Source of the DNA: Streptomyces sp. SBT349
GTDB taxonomy: Bacteria > Actinomycetota > Actinomycetes > Streptomycetales > Streptomycetaceae
Direction of reading: 5' to 3'
Length of the DNA: 54,224 nucleotides
Assembly: GCF_001083795.1 (NCBI RefSeq)
Contig: NZ_LAVK01000008.1
Coordinates: 1 to 54,224, forward strand
Shown: positions 10,854 through 18,367 of the stretch, piece after piece
Layout of the letters: each line of letters begins with the position of its first letter
How positions within the stretch are numbered: position 1 is the stretch's first letter
Notes under the pieces: generated by a model
Seen by the model: the letters and a program-made list of their open reading frames with translations, nothing else
The model's database searches: none
What the model was told of the DNA's origin: nothing
Position numbers and translations under genes: made by a program

Positions 10854-12119
10854 TCAGCGGATCTCGACGTACAGGTCGCCGGGCGGTCCGCCGCCCGGCC
10901 CCACGTCGCCCTCTCCGGCAAGCCGGATGCGCGTTCCGGACCGCACGCCGGCCGGGATCCGCACGGTGAGGGTCCGGCGCTCGCGCACGCGGCCGTCACC
11001 CCCGCAGCGGGGGCAGGGCGACGGGATGGTGACGCCGGAGGCGCGGCAGGTGGGGCACGGTCCGGTGCTCCGGGCGAGGACGATCTCCCCGCTCCCGAGA
11101 CAGCGACGGCAGCGGACGGCCTGCGTGCCCGGCGCGGTCTCGGCGCCTCGGCAGCTCTCGCAGAGGACGGCGATCTCCGCCTGGAACTCCTTGGCGGTGC
11201 CCGACGCCGCCTCGGCCGGGCTCACATCCAGCTGGGCCAGGACGTCCTCGCCCTGGTAGGCCCGGCGTTTGGGCGGCGAGGGGGGATGGCCGGACCGTGG
11301 GCGGCGTTGCTCCGGCGCTCCGGTATCCCGCGCCTGAACCCGCCGCTCGGGCTCAGGGCGGCTGTCGCCCGCGCCGACGTCGGCGATGAACACCCGGTAC
11401 TCCAGGTCCGCCCACATCTTCGGCGTCTGGCGCGCCCCCGCCCGCCGCACCCGCTCGTACACGTAGTCGTACAGCTCGGTGACCGTGATCCGGCCGTCCC
11501 CGTCCCCGTCCGCCGCGCCGCTGCGCAGGCCCTCGATCAGCGCGCCCGTGAAGCGGGACGGACGCGGTCCCATGGCGTCGCCCTCACCTTCCCAGGCGTA
11601 CTCCAAGCGGTTGGTCGCCGTGAGAATCACGCGGCCCCGCCCGGTCAGCTCCTCCCTCACGCCGACGTAGTCGTCGCCTCTGGTCCCCGGGAAGATCGCG
11701 CCGCTGTAGCAGCAGTCCAGCAGCAGGATGATCGTGCGCGCCCGGCACTGCTCCATCCGCTCGTTGAGGAACGCCGCCGAGACGGCCGTGGACGCCGGGA
11801 GGTCCCTCTCGGTGTCGGACGCGGCGAAGTGGAGGCGGCCCTCGTCGTCCCTGATGCCGTGGCACGACAGGTGCAGCAGCAGCGTGTCGTCCCGTCCCCG
11901 GCCCTTGAGGAAGCGCTCCAGCGCCTTCCTCACCTCGTATGACGTCGCGTCCACCAGCCGCTCGACGCCGAACTTCCCGATCGCCGGGTCGCCGAGCACC
12001 ACCGCCAGGCCCTCGCAGTCCTGACGCGGGGAGAGCAGCGGCTCGAACGCCGGGCTGTCATAGGCGCCGTTGGCGATCAGTAACGCCGCGCGGCTAACCC
12101 CGTGCCCCGCCACCGTCAC
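10854..12119 (-). CDS. Metacaspase-like protease with EF-hand loop fused to DnaJ zinc-finger and C-terminal domain
   Basis: 421 residues from GTG 12117-12119 (GTG 12111-12113 is an alternative). Residues about 8-225 are a caspase p20/p10-type domain: catalytic His87 in LLHLSCHG and Cys137 in LLLDCCYSG. Residues 204-215 (DGDGDGRITVTE) match a canonical EF-hand loop, so calcium control is possible. A Pro/Arg linker (250-290) leads to a DnaJ-like part without J domain: LDVSPAEAASGT, then four Cys pairs at 320/323, 337/340, 355/358 and 369/372 (CxxCxGxG type, first one degenerate), then RIPAGVRSGTRIRLAGEGD and GDLYVEI. The caspase half resembles actinobacterial 'EACC1-associated' effector caspases. 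Its start overlaps the stop of a 34-codon ORF (GTGA), suggesting coupled translation. Confidence 0.9.
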   Translation of the reverse strand: MTVAGHGVSRAALLIANGAYDSPAFEPLLSPRQDCEGLAVVLGDPAIGKFGVERLVDATSYEVRKALERFLKGRGRDDTLLLHLSCHGIRDDEGRLHFAASDTERDLPASTAVSAAFLNERMEQCRARTIILLLDCCYSGAIFPGTRGDDYVGVREELTGRGRVILTATNRLEYAWEGEGDAMGPRPSRFTGALIEGLRSGAADGDGDGRITVTELYDYVYERVRRAGARQTPKMWADLEYRVFIADVGAGDSRPEPERRVQARDTGAPEQRRPRSGHPPSPPKRRAYQGEDVLAQLDVSPAEAASGTAKEFQAEIAVLCESCRGAETAPGTQAVRCRRCLGSGEIVLARSTGPCPTCRASGVTIPSPCPRCGGDGRVRERRTLTVRIPAGVRSGTRIRLAGEGDVGPGGGPPGDLYVEIR

Positions 12120-12220
12120 TCCCCGGACGCTGGCTGCGGCGGCGCGCCGGCGTTCGGAAAGGTCTCCGAATCGCGCGTGCCCACCGGCTGAACGCCCGAC
12201 TCCCGGACGCCGATGCTCAT
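12116..12220 (-). CDS. 34-residue small ORF translationally coupled to the caspase gene
   Basis: ATG at 12218-12220 has an excellent site (GGGGGAGG, 6 nt spacing), better than anything upstream of the caspase GTG. The frame (begins MSIGVRESGV, ends PPQPASGE) stops at TGA 12116-12118, sharing GTGA with the caspase start. It is Ser/Gly/Pro-rich with no membrane segment and no family I recognise. It may be a real small protein, a leader peptide that delivers ribosomes to the caspase start, or the degenerate remains of a longer partner domain. Confidence 0.55.
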   Translation of the reverse strand: MSIGVRESGVQPVGTRDSETFPNAGAPPQPASGE

Positions 12221-12293
12221 CCGACCTCCCCCTGCCGACCCGGGGCGCCAGTGTAAGGCGCTCCCGGGCGCCCCCCACTCCCGGGTGCTCCGG

Positions 12294-13316
12294 CTACCTG
12301 AGTGCCTCGTACGCCGATCCGATCTGAGCGGTTCGCGCGTACTTCTTCACGTCATCCGGTGCTCGGAGGCCGCCATCCCGGCTGATGGCCGACAGATGCG
12401 CGGCAAGGTGGGAATACTCCTCGACGAGCCCGCGCTCCGGCGCGCAGAAAACAGCCGTGGACGCGTCCATCTGGTGCTCCGTCATGGGGGAGGCGCATCC
12501 GGGAACGTGGACGGGCGCGCGCATGGGGTACGCCGCGAAATCATTCGGCTCGGAGTGGTCCTGGTAGATCATCCACCCGGAATAGAGCCCCGCGCACAGA
12601 CGCACATCGATCCTTCGCCGCCCCCCTTCCTCCACGGAAAGGTCCTTTCCGTCCGCGTGTCGCTTCTCGACGGTCACGGAGTTCTCCTGGCTGTTGGACC
12701 ATCTGACATGTCCCGAGATCTTGCCCCCGACGCCGTTGTATTCGACTCCGGCCTCCGCGCCGAAGCCGTGGTCGAACCCCTCGGCGGTCTTCTCCGTGAC
12801 GGCTACGGCAGCGGCCGAGGACCATCGCACGGTGAGTGGCCCCTGCACCGGGATCGTTCGGCAGACGAGCGGTGCCGAACCCACATGCACCCCGACGAAG
12901 GCGCGGTGGGCCGCGCCGGCGGCGTGGGCGGCGAAAGCACGCCCGTGGACTCCGGCCCAATTGAACTGGCTCTTGATCCACTCGTTCGTGTCGGTCGGCC
13001 ACTCCATCCAACTGGAATGAACCACCTTCACCCTGCTCCTGTCGAACGTGACGCCTTCCGCCCAGTGCCCCTCGGTCTTTTCCGCGATCCGACCGCACGC
13101 GTCATCCAGGGCCATTTCCTTCTGGATCTCGTCGCTGGTGACATAGACATCCCACCCGGGCTGAATCACGTACTGCCCACTGTGCTGCCCTTCGAAGAGC
13201 ACCGGACAACGGTCGAGGTACATGGAATCCGGGGGCGTGTAGGGGAGGTCCCCTTTGTGGTCCTTGGGGAGAACGTTGTAGCGGCCGAGCTGTTCGTCCC
13301 CGTAATAACTCACCAT
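12294..13316 (-). CDS. Predicted aerolysin-like β-pore-forming protein (weak, pattern-based)
   Basis: 340 residues from ATG 13314-13316 (AGAAGGGA upstream). There is no signal peptide or classical membrane helix. The first 120 residues are rich in aromatic residues (SMYLDRCPVLFEG, WDVYVTSDEIQKEM, VVHSSWMEWP). Residues about 160-252 alternate polar and apolar positions as in aerolysin/ETX-MTX2/natterin stems: LTVRWSSAAAVAVTEKTAEG, GFGAEAGVEYNGVGGKISGHV, RWSNSQENSVTVEK, then the exit strand IDVRLCAGLYSGWMIYQ. That order and the WSxSxxxxVT pattern are what I would expect of a β-hairpin pore former, but no homology search was possible. It lies 73 bp upstream of the small ORF and caspase on the same strand, so it may be their co-transcribed partner. 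Confidence 0.45.
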   Translation of the reverse strand: MVSYYGDEQLGRYNVLPKDHKGDLPYTPPDSMYLDRCPVLFEGQHSGQYVIQPGWDVYVTSDEIQKEMALDDACGRIAEKTEGHWAEGVTFDRSRVKVVHSSWMEWPTDTNEWIKSQFNWAGVHGRAFAAHAAGAAHRAFVGVHVGSAPLVCRTIPVQGPLTVRWSSAAAVAVTEKTAEGFDHGFGAEAGVEYNGVGGKISGHVRWSNSQENSVTVEKRHADGKDLSVEEGGRRRIDVRLCAGLYSGWMIYQDHSEPNDFAAYPMRAPVHVPGCASPMTEHQMDASTAVFCAPERGLVEEYSHLAAHLSAISRDGGLRAPDDVKKYARTAQIGSAYEALR

Positions 13317-13454
13317 GGCCAGATCCCTTCTCGAAGGCGTCCGGAGGAACCTTAGGCGGCCAGACGGAAAGTCCCCTCCATGCCGCTCGGGAGGTCACCG
13401 TAATGGCTGGCGAGGGAGCGGGGCGGGGAGGGGTCCCGGTCGCGGTGGGGTTCC

Positions 13455-13988
13455 ATGGTGACCATGATGCGTAGAACGCCATCCGCCGCCGTTGTCGCCG
13501 TTGTCGCCGCCGTCATGCTGGCCGCTGTCACGTCGTGTTCCTCGGATTCCTCGGATTCCTCGGACGGGTCCTCCGACAAGGGGCGGCCCAGCACGTCCGG
13601 CTCCGGGTCACCCGCGTCCGACCCCACCCCGGCTCCCACGGAGACGGCCTCGCCCTCGCCCTCGCCGATGGGGCCGTGTGCCGACGGGACGTGTGAGATC
13701 GAGGTCGCGGTGGGGGACGAGGTGACGGTGCCGGCCGCGTACGGCCTCGGCCCGATCGAGGTGATGGCGATCACCGGCGGTTCCGTCGAGATGGCCGCGC
13801 CGCTGACGGGGTCGGGCTACAGCGTCGCGGGCTGTTCCGGTGGCGGCGGCGTGTCGTCGGACGGCGGCGGTGGCGTCGGGCTCACCTGCGACGTGGGAAC
13901 CGTCGCGACCATCAACGACACCATGTCTTTGGAGGTCGTCGAGACCCTGGACAGCACCGCCGTCCTCCGTATCGAACCCGCTGCGTGA
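13455..13988 (+). CDS. Small secreted lipoprotein, function unknown
   Basis: 177 residues from ATG 13455; ATGs at 13464 and 13467 are alternatives. A signal peptide (MRRTPSAAVVAVVAAVMLAAVTSC) ends at a lipobox Cys at about residue 28. It is followed by a low-complexity Ser/Asp/Pro linker, part of which is encoded by a 9-bp triplicate repeat. The C-terminal part (about 75-177) begins GPCADGTCEIEVAVGDEVTVP and looks like a small β-domain with paired cysteines and a Gly-rich loop. It is anchored to the outer face of the cell membrane. Divergent from the aerolysin-like gene with 138 bp between; no enzymatic motif seen. Confidence 0.8.
   Translation: MVTMMRRTPSAAVVAVVAAVMLAAVTSCSSDSSDSSDGSSDKGRPSTSGSGSPASDPTPAPTETASPSPSPMGPCADGTCEIEVAVGDEVTVPAAYGLGPIEVMAITGGSVEMAAPLTGSGYSVAGCSGGGGVSSDGGGGVGLTCDVGTVATINDTMSLEVVETLDSTAVLRIEPAA
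13538..13564 (+). repeat. Three tandem copies of a 9-bp repeat
   Basis: TTCCTCGGA is repeated three times without interruption and in frame inside the lipoprotein linker, coding for Ser-Ser-Asp repeats. Length variation by slippage would keep the frame. Confidence 0.85.
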
Positions 13989-14047
13989 CGTACGGCGTGC
14001 TCGGGCCGGCAGGTCGCCGCCCCCTGCCGCCGCGTCCCTGACTCAGG

Positions 14048-14785
14048 TCACCGGCCGTCCCGCAGCCGGACCACCGCGCGCCCGGTCGCCGGGTCGTGCT
14101 CCAGCGTGATGTACCGGCTGAGGACGGCGAGGGCGACGAGGCAGCCGCTCATCTCCAGCCCCTCCTCCACGATCGTTCCCAGCAGGAGCACGAGGCTGTA
14201 GCCGTTGTGGTGCGCCCAGCCGTTGAACGTTTCGGTCAGCAGTGCCCCGGCCAGATATACCGCCAGCGCGCCCAGCAGCCCGTACTGAAGGTCACGCGGG
14301 AGCTTCCGGGCCCACAGCACGGCGCACACGGTGCCGGCCGCCGCGAGGACCGCGCCGGGCAGCACCCAGGCGTGGGTGGGGAGCGAGACCCCTGCCCACT
14401 CCTTCCACGACCGGCCGACCTCGCCGAAGCGCTCATGCAGCGAGATCGTCTCGTCGATGCTGAGCAGCGCGGTCGCGGCGGCCAGGCCCAGCCAGGCCAG
14501 CCGCCCGGGGCGCGCGTCGCGCCCGCTGAGCAGCGCGGCGGTCAGCGCCATGCCCGCGACGGCCAGCAGCAGCGTGCTGTTCCACCAGGTCGCCAGGTTG
14601 GCCTCGACGTCGACGTTCACCAACCTGTGGATGCTCGGGATGGGGTCGTATCGGTTGTAGGCGCGCGTGGCGAGGTCGGCGAGGAGTAAGGCCGCGGTGG
14701 CGCCCGCGGCGAGCCGCAGGACGCGGGGGGCCGGCGGTCTCGCGAGCCCACCCACGAGCCGGTCGCGAGTTTGAGGGTCGGTCAT
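14048..14785 (-). CDS. Multi-pass membrane protein, function unknown
   Basis: About 245 residues from ATG 14783-14785; ATG 14810-14812 would add nine residues. Neither has a clear ribosome site. Hydrophobic segments number six or seven (for example LAAGATAALLLADLA, STLLLAVAGMALTAALL, LAWLGLAAATALLSI, WVLPGAVLAAAGTVCAVLWA, YGLLGALAVYLAGALL, and the segment with LVLLLGTIVEEGLEMSGCLVAL). Conserved-looking charged residues inside or near the membrane (LSIDETISLHERFG, TFNGWAHHNG, VEEGLEMSG) resemble those of a membrane-embedded enzyme or sensor, but I do not recognise the family. It sits alone between the lipoprotein and the sugar importer operon. Confidence 0.75.
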   Translation of the reverse strand: MTDPQTRDRLVGGLARPPAPRVLRLAAGATAALLLADLATRAYNRYDPIPSIHRLVNVDVEANLATWWNSTLLLAVAGMALTAALLSGRDARPGRLAWLGLAAATALLSIDETISLHERFGEVGRSWKEWAGVSLPTHAWVLPGAVLAAAGTVCAVLWARKLPRDLQYGLLGALAVYLAGALLTETFNGWAHHNGYSLVLLLGTIVEEGLEMSGCLVALAVLSRYITLEHDPATGRAVVRLRDGR

Positions 14786-14879
14786 GTGTACGGAGGCTAG
14801 CGGCCCGATCATCGGACGAAGTGCGCGGGGTGTCCGATATGTAGGGCCGACGCCTCTCCGACCTCACAGGGCACTACAG

Positions 14880-15782
14880 CTAGCTCTTGACCGATCCCGA
14901 CATGAGTCCCCCGATGAAGTACTTGCCGAGGACGATGTACACCAGCAGGGTCGGCAACGACGCGAAGAGCGCTCCCGCCATCGAGACCCCGTAGTTCTGG
15001 AGCAGGGCACCGTTGGCGAGGTTGTTCAGCGCGAGGGTCACCGGGCCGTTCTGGCTGGAGGAGAAGAACACCGCGAAGAGGAAGTCGTTCCAGGCCGAGG
15101 TGAACTGCCAGATGAGCACGACCACGAAGCTCGGCATCGAGAGCGGCAGGACCACCGACCAGTACGTCCGCAGCATCCCCGCGCCGTCGATGCGCGCCGC
15201 CTCGATGAGCTCGTGCGGGACGCTCTGGTAGTAGTTGCGGAAGATCAGCGTCGTGATCGGGATGCCGAACACCACGTGCAGCAGGATCAGCGTGGGGATG
15301 CCGCTGGGCAGGGACAGGTCCAGGACCAGCTCGTTCAGCGGGATGATCACCGCCTGGTACGGGATGAACATCCCGAACAGGATGAGGGTGAACACGAGGT
15401 TCGCTCCCCGGAAGGACCAGCGCGCGAGCACGAAGCCGTTGAGCGAGCCCAGCAGCGCGGCGATGATCGCCGAGGGCACGACCATCTGCGTGGTGCGCCA
15501 GATCGCCGGCGCCAGAGTGTCCCAGGCGGTCTCCCAGTTGGCGAGCGTCCAGTCGGACGGAAGATTCCACGCGCGCTGCGGCGCCGCGTCCCCCGGTCCC
15601 TTGAAGCTGGTCACCAGCAGCACGTAGACCGGGATCAGGACGATGAGCAGGAAGAAGAGGAGCGCCGCGTAGCGCAGCGTGCGCGCCAGGCTGAAGCCCT
15701 TCGCGCGCCGGCCGCTGTCCCGCGGTTCGGGTATGCCCGCGGTCTCCCGCGGCGGGACCGCCCGGGTGGAGAGCGTGGCCAT
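14880..15782 (-). CDS. CUT1 sugar ABC transporter permease (MalG type)
   Basis: 300 residues from ATG 15780-15782. Six membrane segments are seen, starting with LRYAALLFFLLIVLIPVYVLL. The permease EAA loop is present as YYQSVPHELIEAARIDGAGMLRTY, the coupling helix that docks on the ATPase. It ends with the ISG-type tail YFIGGLMSGSVKS of MalG-like subunits. Its start overlaps the stop of the upstream permease by one base (TGATG), so translation is coupled. It is the last gene of a binding protein-permease-permease operon; no ATPase follows, so a shared ATPase of MsiK type encoded elsewhere is likely. Confidence 0.95.
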   Translation of the reverse strand: MATLSTRAVPPRETAGIPEPRDSGRRAKGFSLARTLRYAALLFFLLIVLIPVYVLLVTSFKGPGDAAPQRAWNLPSDWTLANWETAWDTLAPAIWRTTQMVVPSAIIAALLGSLNGFVLARWSFRGANLVFTLILFGMFIPYQAVIIPLNELVLDLSLPSGIPTLILLHVVFGIPITTLIFRNYYQSVPHELIEAARIDGAGMLRTYWSVVLPLSMPSFVVVLIWQFTSAWNDFLFAVFFSSSQNGPVTLALNNLANGALLQNYGVSMAGALFASLPTLLVYIVLGKYFIGGLMSGSVKS

Positions 15783-16681
15783 CACTTCTCCTTGCGATTC
15801 GTGAGGATGAGATAGGGAACGACCACCACGGCCACGAGGACCAGCAGGATCGATCCGACGGCGGCGGCGTTCGCGTAGTCGAAGCTCGACTTGAAGAGGT
15901 ACATGTCGACGGCGGGCACCTTGGTCTGGTAGTTCGCCGGCTTGGAGATCGACATGATCAGGTCGAAGGACTTCAGCGACATGTGGCCGATGATGATCAG
16001 CGCGGAGAGCGCGACCGGCGACAACTGCGGGAACAGCACGTGCCGGTAGAGCTGCCAGGTGCTCGTGCCGTCCACCCGGGCGGCCTCGCGCAGCTCGGGC
16101 GGGATACCGCGGAAGCCCGCCAGGAAGAGCGCCATGACGTAGCCCGACAGCTGCCAGATCGCCGGGATCGCGATCGCGGTGATGCCGTAGTCGACGTTGT
16201 TCCACCAGTTGTTCTGCATGAAGTCGAGCCCGACCATCTGGAAGAGCCGGTTGAGCCCGGTGGCGCTCTCGTCCTGGCCGGAGTTCAGCAGCCACCGCCA
16301 CACCACGCCCGAGGCGATGAAGGACACCGCCATCGGAAAGAGGTAGACCGAGCGGAAGATGCCCTCGCCCCTGATCGGGGTCTCCAGCATCCACGCCCAC
16401 ACGAAGCCGATGAGCAGGGTGCCGCCGAGGAAGAGCAGCGTGTACAGCAGGAGGTTCTTCAAGGAGTGCTGGAACGCCTCGTTGCCGAGGAGGTCGAAGT
16501 AGTTCTCGAACCCCACGGAGCTCGACGGTTCCTCACCCGTGGTCTGGGCGGCCGTGTGGATGTCGGTGGTCGACGTCCCCACGTTCACGGCGATCAGCCC
16601 GTAGACGAACACGCCCACGAGAATCAGCGAGGGAGCCAGGAGCAGCAGCGGTGCCCCGACTCGTTTGAGGGTTCTGGTCAT
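15782..16681 (-). CDS. CUT1 sugar ABC transporter permease (MalF type)
   Basis: 299 residues from ATG 16679-16681 with GGGAGA upstream. It has six membrane helices; the EAA loop is FRGIPPELREAARVDGTSTWQLYRHV. A 50-residue extracytoplasmic loop lies between helices one and two (TSTTDIHTAAQTTGEEPSSS region), as in glucose/mannose-type CUT1 permeases. It forms the membrane channel together with the downstream permease. Between it and the binding-protein gene lies a 122-bp gap containing a strong hairpin. Substrate is not readable from the permease alone. Confidence 0.95.
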   Translation of the reverse strand: MTRTLKRVGAPLLLLAPSLILVGVFVYGLIAVNVGTSTTDIHTAAQTTGEEPSSSVGFENYFDLLGNEAFQHSLKNLLLYTLLFLGGTLLIGFVWAWMLETPIRGEGIFRSVYLFPMAVSFIASGVVWRWLLNSGQDESATGLNRLFQMVGLDFMQNNWWNNVDYGITAIAIPAIWQLSGYVMALFLAGFRGIPPELREAARVDGTSTWQLYRHVLFPQLSPVALSALIIIGHMSLKSFDLIMSISKPANYQTKVPAVDMYLFKSSFDYANAAAVGSILLVLVAVVVVPYLILTNRKEK

Positions 16682-16694
16682 TGATGTCTCCCTG

Positions 16695-16738
16695 CGCCGC
16701 GGTGCGCCGCCGGCGAGGGCCGGCGGTGCGCCGCGGCG
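16695..16738 (-). promoter_or_regulatory. Intercistronic hairpin between binding-protein and permease genes
   Basis: CGCCGCGGTGCGCCGCCGGC (16695-16714) pairs with 16719-16738 around a GAGG loop: 20 positions, 18 perfect. It lies after the binding-protein stop and just before the permease ribosome site. Such structures in sugar importer operons stabilise or partially terminate the mRNA so that the binding protein is made in excess over the permeases. Confidence 0.65.
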
Positions 16739-16803
16739 TGGTCCGGATCCGGCGCCGGGGCGGCGGCGCGGATCGGCCGCCGCCCCCGGGTGATCGCCGC
16801 GAG

Positions 16804-18102
16804 TCAGCCGGCGGCCGCCGCGGTGGCGAGCTCCGACTGGAACGCCGAGAGGTCGGAGGCTCCGGAGGTGAACTTGCTGGTGGCGTCGGTGACGGCGTTC
16901 AGGGTGGCCACCGGCGTCGCGGCGCCGTGCGCCAGGGAGGAGACGATCGTGTCCTGGCCGAACGACTCCATGGCCGTCTGCTGGTACTCGGAGAAGTCGG
17001 CCGGATCCGCGTCCGTGCGGGCCGGGATGGAGCCCTTGGCCGCGTTGAACGCCGTCTGTCCCTCCGACGAGGCGACCGTCTCCAGCCACGCCTCGGCGCC
17101 TCCCTCGTGCGGGGCGCCCACCGGCAGGGTGAAGGAGTCGGCGAGGAAGTCGAAGACCCCGTCCGTGCCCGGAACGGGCGCCGCCATGAAGTCCGTTCCG
17201 AGGGCCTTGCCCTGCTCCTCGAACGACGCGATCGCCCAGTCGCCCATCACGTTGAAGGCGGCGTTGCCGTCGACGACCATCTGCGTGGCCTCGGGCCAGT
17301 CCAGGCCGTCGCGGTCGTCGTTGGTGTAGCTCATGGCCCGCTCGAAGTCCTCCAGGGCCGCGGTGACCTCGGCGCTTTCCCAGTCCGTCGTGCCGTCCCA
17401 CAGGCCGCTGTAGGAATCGGCGCCGAGGTCGGCGAGCAGGATCGTCTCCAGCAGGTGCACCTGGGTCCACGCGGTGGCCACGGACAGGGGGGTGACCCCC
17501 GCCTCCTGGAGGGTGTCCAGGTCGGCGAACCACTCGTCGAGCGAGCCGTAGGCCCTCTGCGGGTCCAGGCCGTTCTCCTCCAGCACGGCCGGGTTGGACC
17601 ACATCATGTTCGCCCGGTGGATGTTCGACGGGATCGAGTAGATCTCATCCTCGTGCGTCAGCCGTTCCAGCAGATCGGCGGGGAAGACGTCGCGCAGGCC
17701 GAGCTCGTCGTAGAGCGGGGAGAGGTCCTGGAGCTGGCCCGCGTTGATGTAGTCCAGGAGCTCCATGCCCGCGTGGGCCTGGAAGGTGTCCGGTGGGTCG
17801 TTGGCCTGGAGACGGGACTGGAGCAGGTCCTTCGCCGCCGAACCGGCGCCGCCGGCGACGGCGCCGTTGACGAACTCGGTGTCCGGGTGCTGCTCGTTGA
17901 ACACCCCGACCAGTGCGTCAAGGCCCGCCTTCTCCGAGCCGGCCGCCCACCAGGTGAAGACCTCGACCTCGGAGGCGGAGCCACCGCCCTCCGAACCGCC
18001 GTCGCCGCCGTCGCCGTTCGAGTTGCCACTGCATGCCGAGAGTGTGAGGGCGGTGATGGCGGCGCCCGCCACCATCGCGCCGATTCTGCGGTTGACACGC
18101 AT
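16804..18102 (-). CDS. Sugar ABC transporter substrate-binding lipoprotein (CUT1)
   Basis: 432 residues from ATG 18100-18102 with AGGGAAC upstream. The lipoprotein signal peptide ends in ALTLSACSG, Cys24 being the anchor, followed by a Gly/Ser/Asp linker. The mature domain starts VEVFTWWAAGSEKAGLDAL and continues with FNEQHPDTEFVN, DTFQAHAGMELLDYI, SIPSNIHRANMMWSN and FNVMGDWAIASFEEQG. This is the layout of family-1 solute-binding proteins and closest, in my reading, to glucose/mannose-type (GtsA-like) binders. It captures sugar outside the membrane and passes it to the two permeases downstream. A divergent ROK repressor gene starts 265 bp away and is a likely regulator. Confidence 0.93.
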   Translation of the reverse strand: MRVNRRIGAMVAGAAITALTLSACSGNSNGDGGDGGSEGGGSASEVEVFTWWAAGSEKAGLDALVGVFNEQHPDTEFVNGAVAGGAGSAAKDLLQSRLQANDPPDTFQAHAGMELLDYINAGQLQDLSPLYDELGLRDVFPADLLERLTHEDEIYSIPSNIHRANMMWSNPAVLEENGLDPQRAYGSLDEWFADLDTLQEAGVTPLSVATAWTQVHLLETILLADLGADSYSGLWDGTTDWESAEVTAALEDFERAMSYTNDDRDGLDWPEATQMVVDGNAAFNVMGDWAIASFEEQGKALGTDFMAAPVPGTDGVFDFLADSFTLPVGAPHEGGAEAWLETVASSEGQTAFNAAKGSIPARTDADPADFSEYQQTAMESFGQDTIVSSLAHGAATPVATLNAVTDATSKFTSGASDLSAFQSELATAAAAG

Positions 18103-18367
18103 ACAAGTTCCCTACGCCTTCGTTGCCGTACACGGGATCGGCGCGCGCGGGGGAGTGCGCGGCCGAGGGGCGCCGTGGTGCGCCCCGTTGTCCGGCAGTC
18201 ATCCAAGGGCTCCCGAACGGTTGAAGTCAAGAAGTAAATCCATAACGAACCGGAAGCGCACCTTGGAGTTGGGTCACGTACGCAACCGGACGCGGGCACG
18301 CCGCTCTCCAGGCCCCGTCGCAACGGGGGCATGTCCAGGCCGCACGGCAGGCGGTATCCTCCTTGCC
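18103..18367. promoter_or_regulatory. Divergent promoter region between CUT1 operon and ROK/CUT2 operon
   Basis: On the minus strand TTGACT (18230 to 18225), an 18-bp spacer and TTGGAT form a candidate promoter for the binding-protein operon. Around it lies the short inverted repeat TTGAAGTCAA (18221-18230), a possible operator half of a ROK or LacI site. On the plus strand TATCCT (18355-18360) ends 7 nt before GTG 18368, implying a leaderless ROK mRNA. No longer palindrome is convincing. Confidence 0.4.

Noticed and set aside
12294..13316. Direct assignment of the 340-aa protein as a gasdermin
   Set aside because: The sequence lacks gasdermin features such as an N-terminal palmitoylated Cys and the typical length; the strand pattern points to aerolysin-like folds instead.
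16695..16738. Long inverted repeat as an insertion-sequence end or relic
   Set aside because: Arms are separated by only 4 bp, lie inside an intact operon, and no transposase or target duplication is present.
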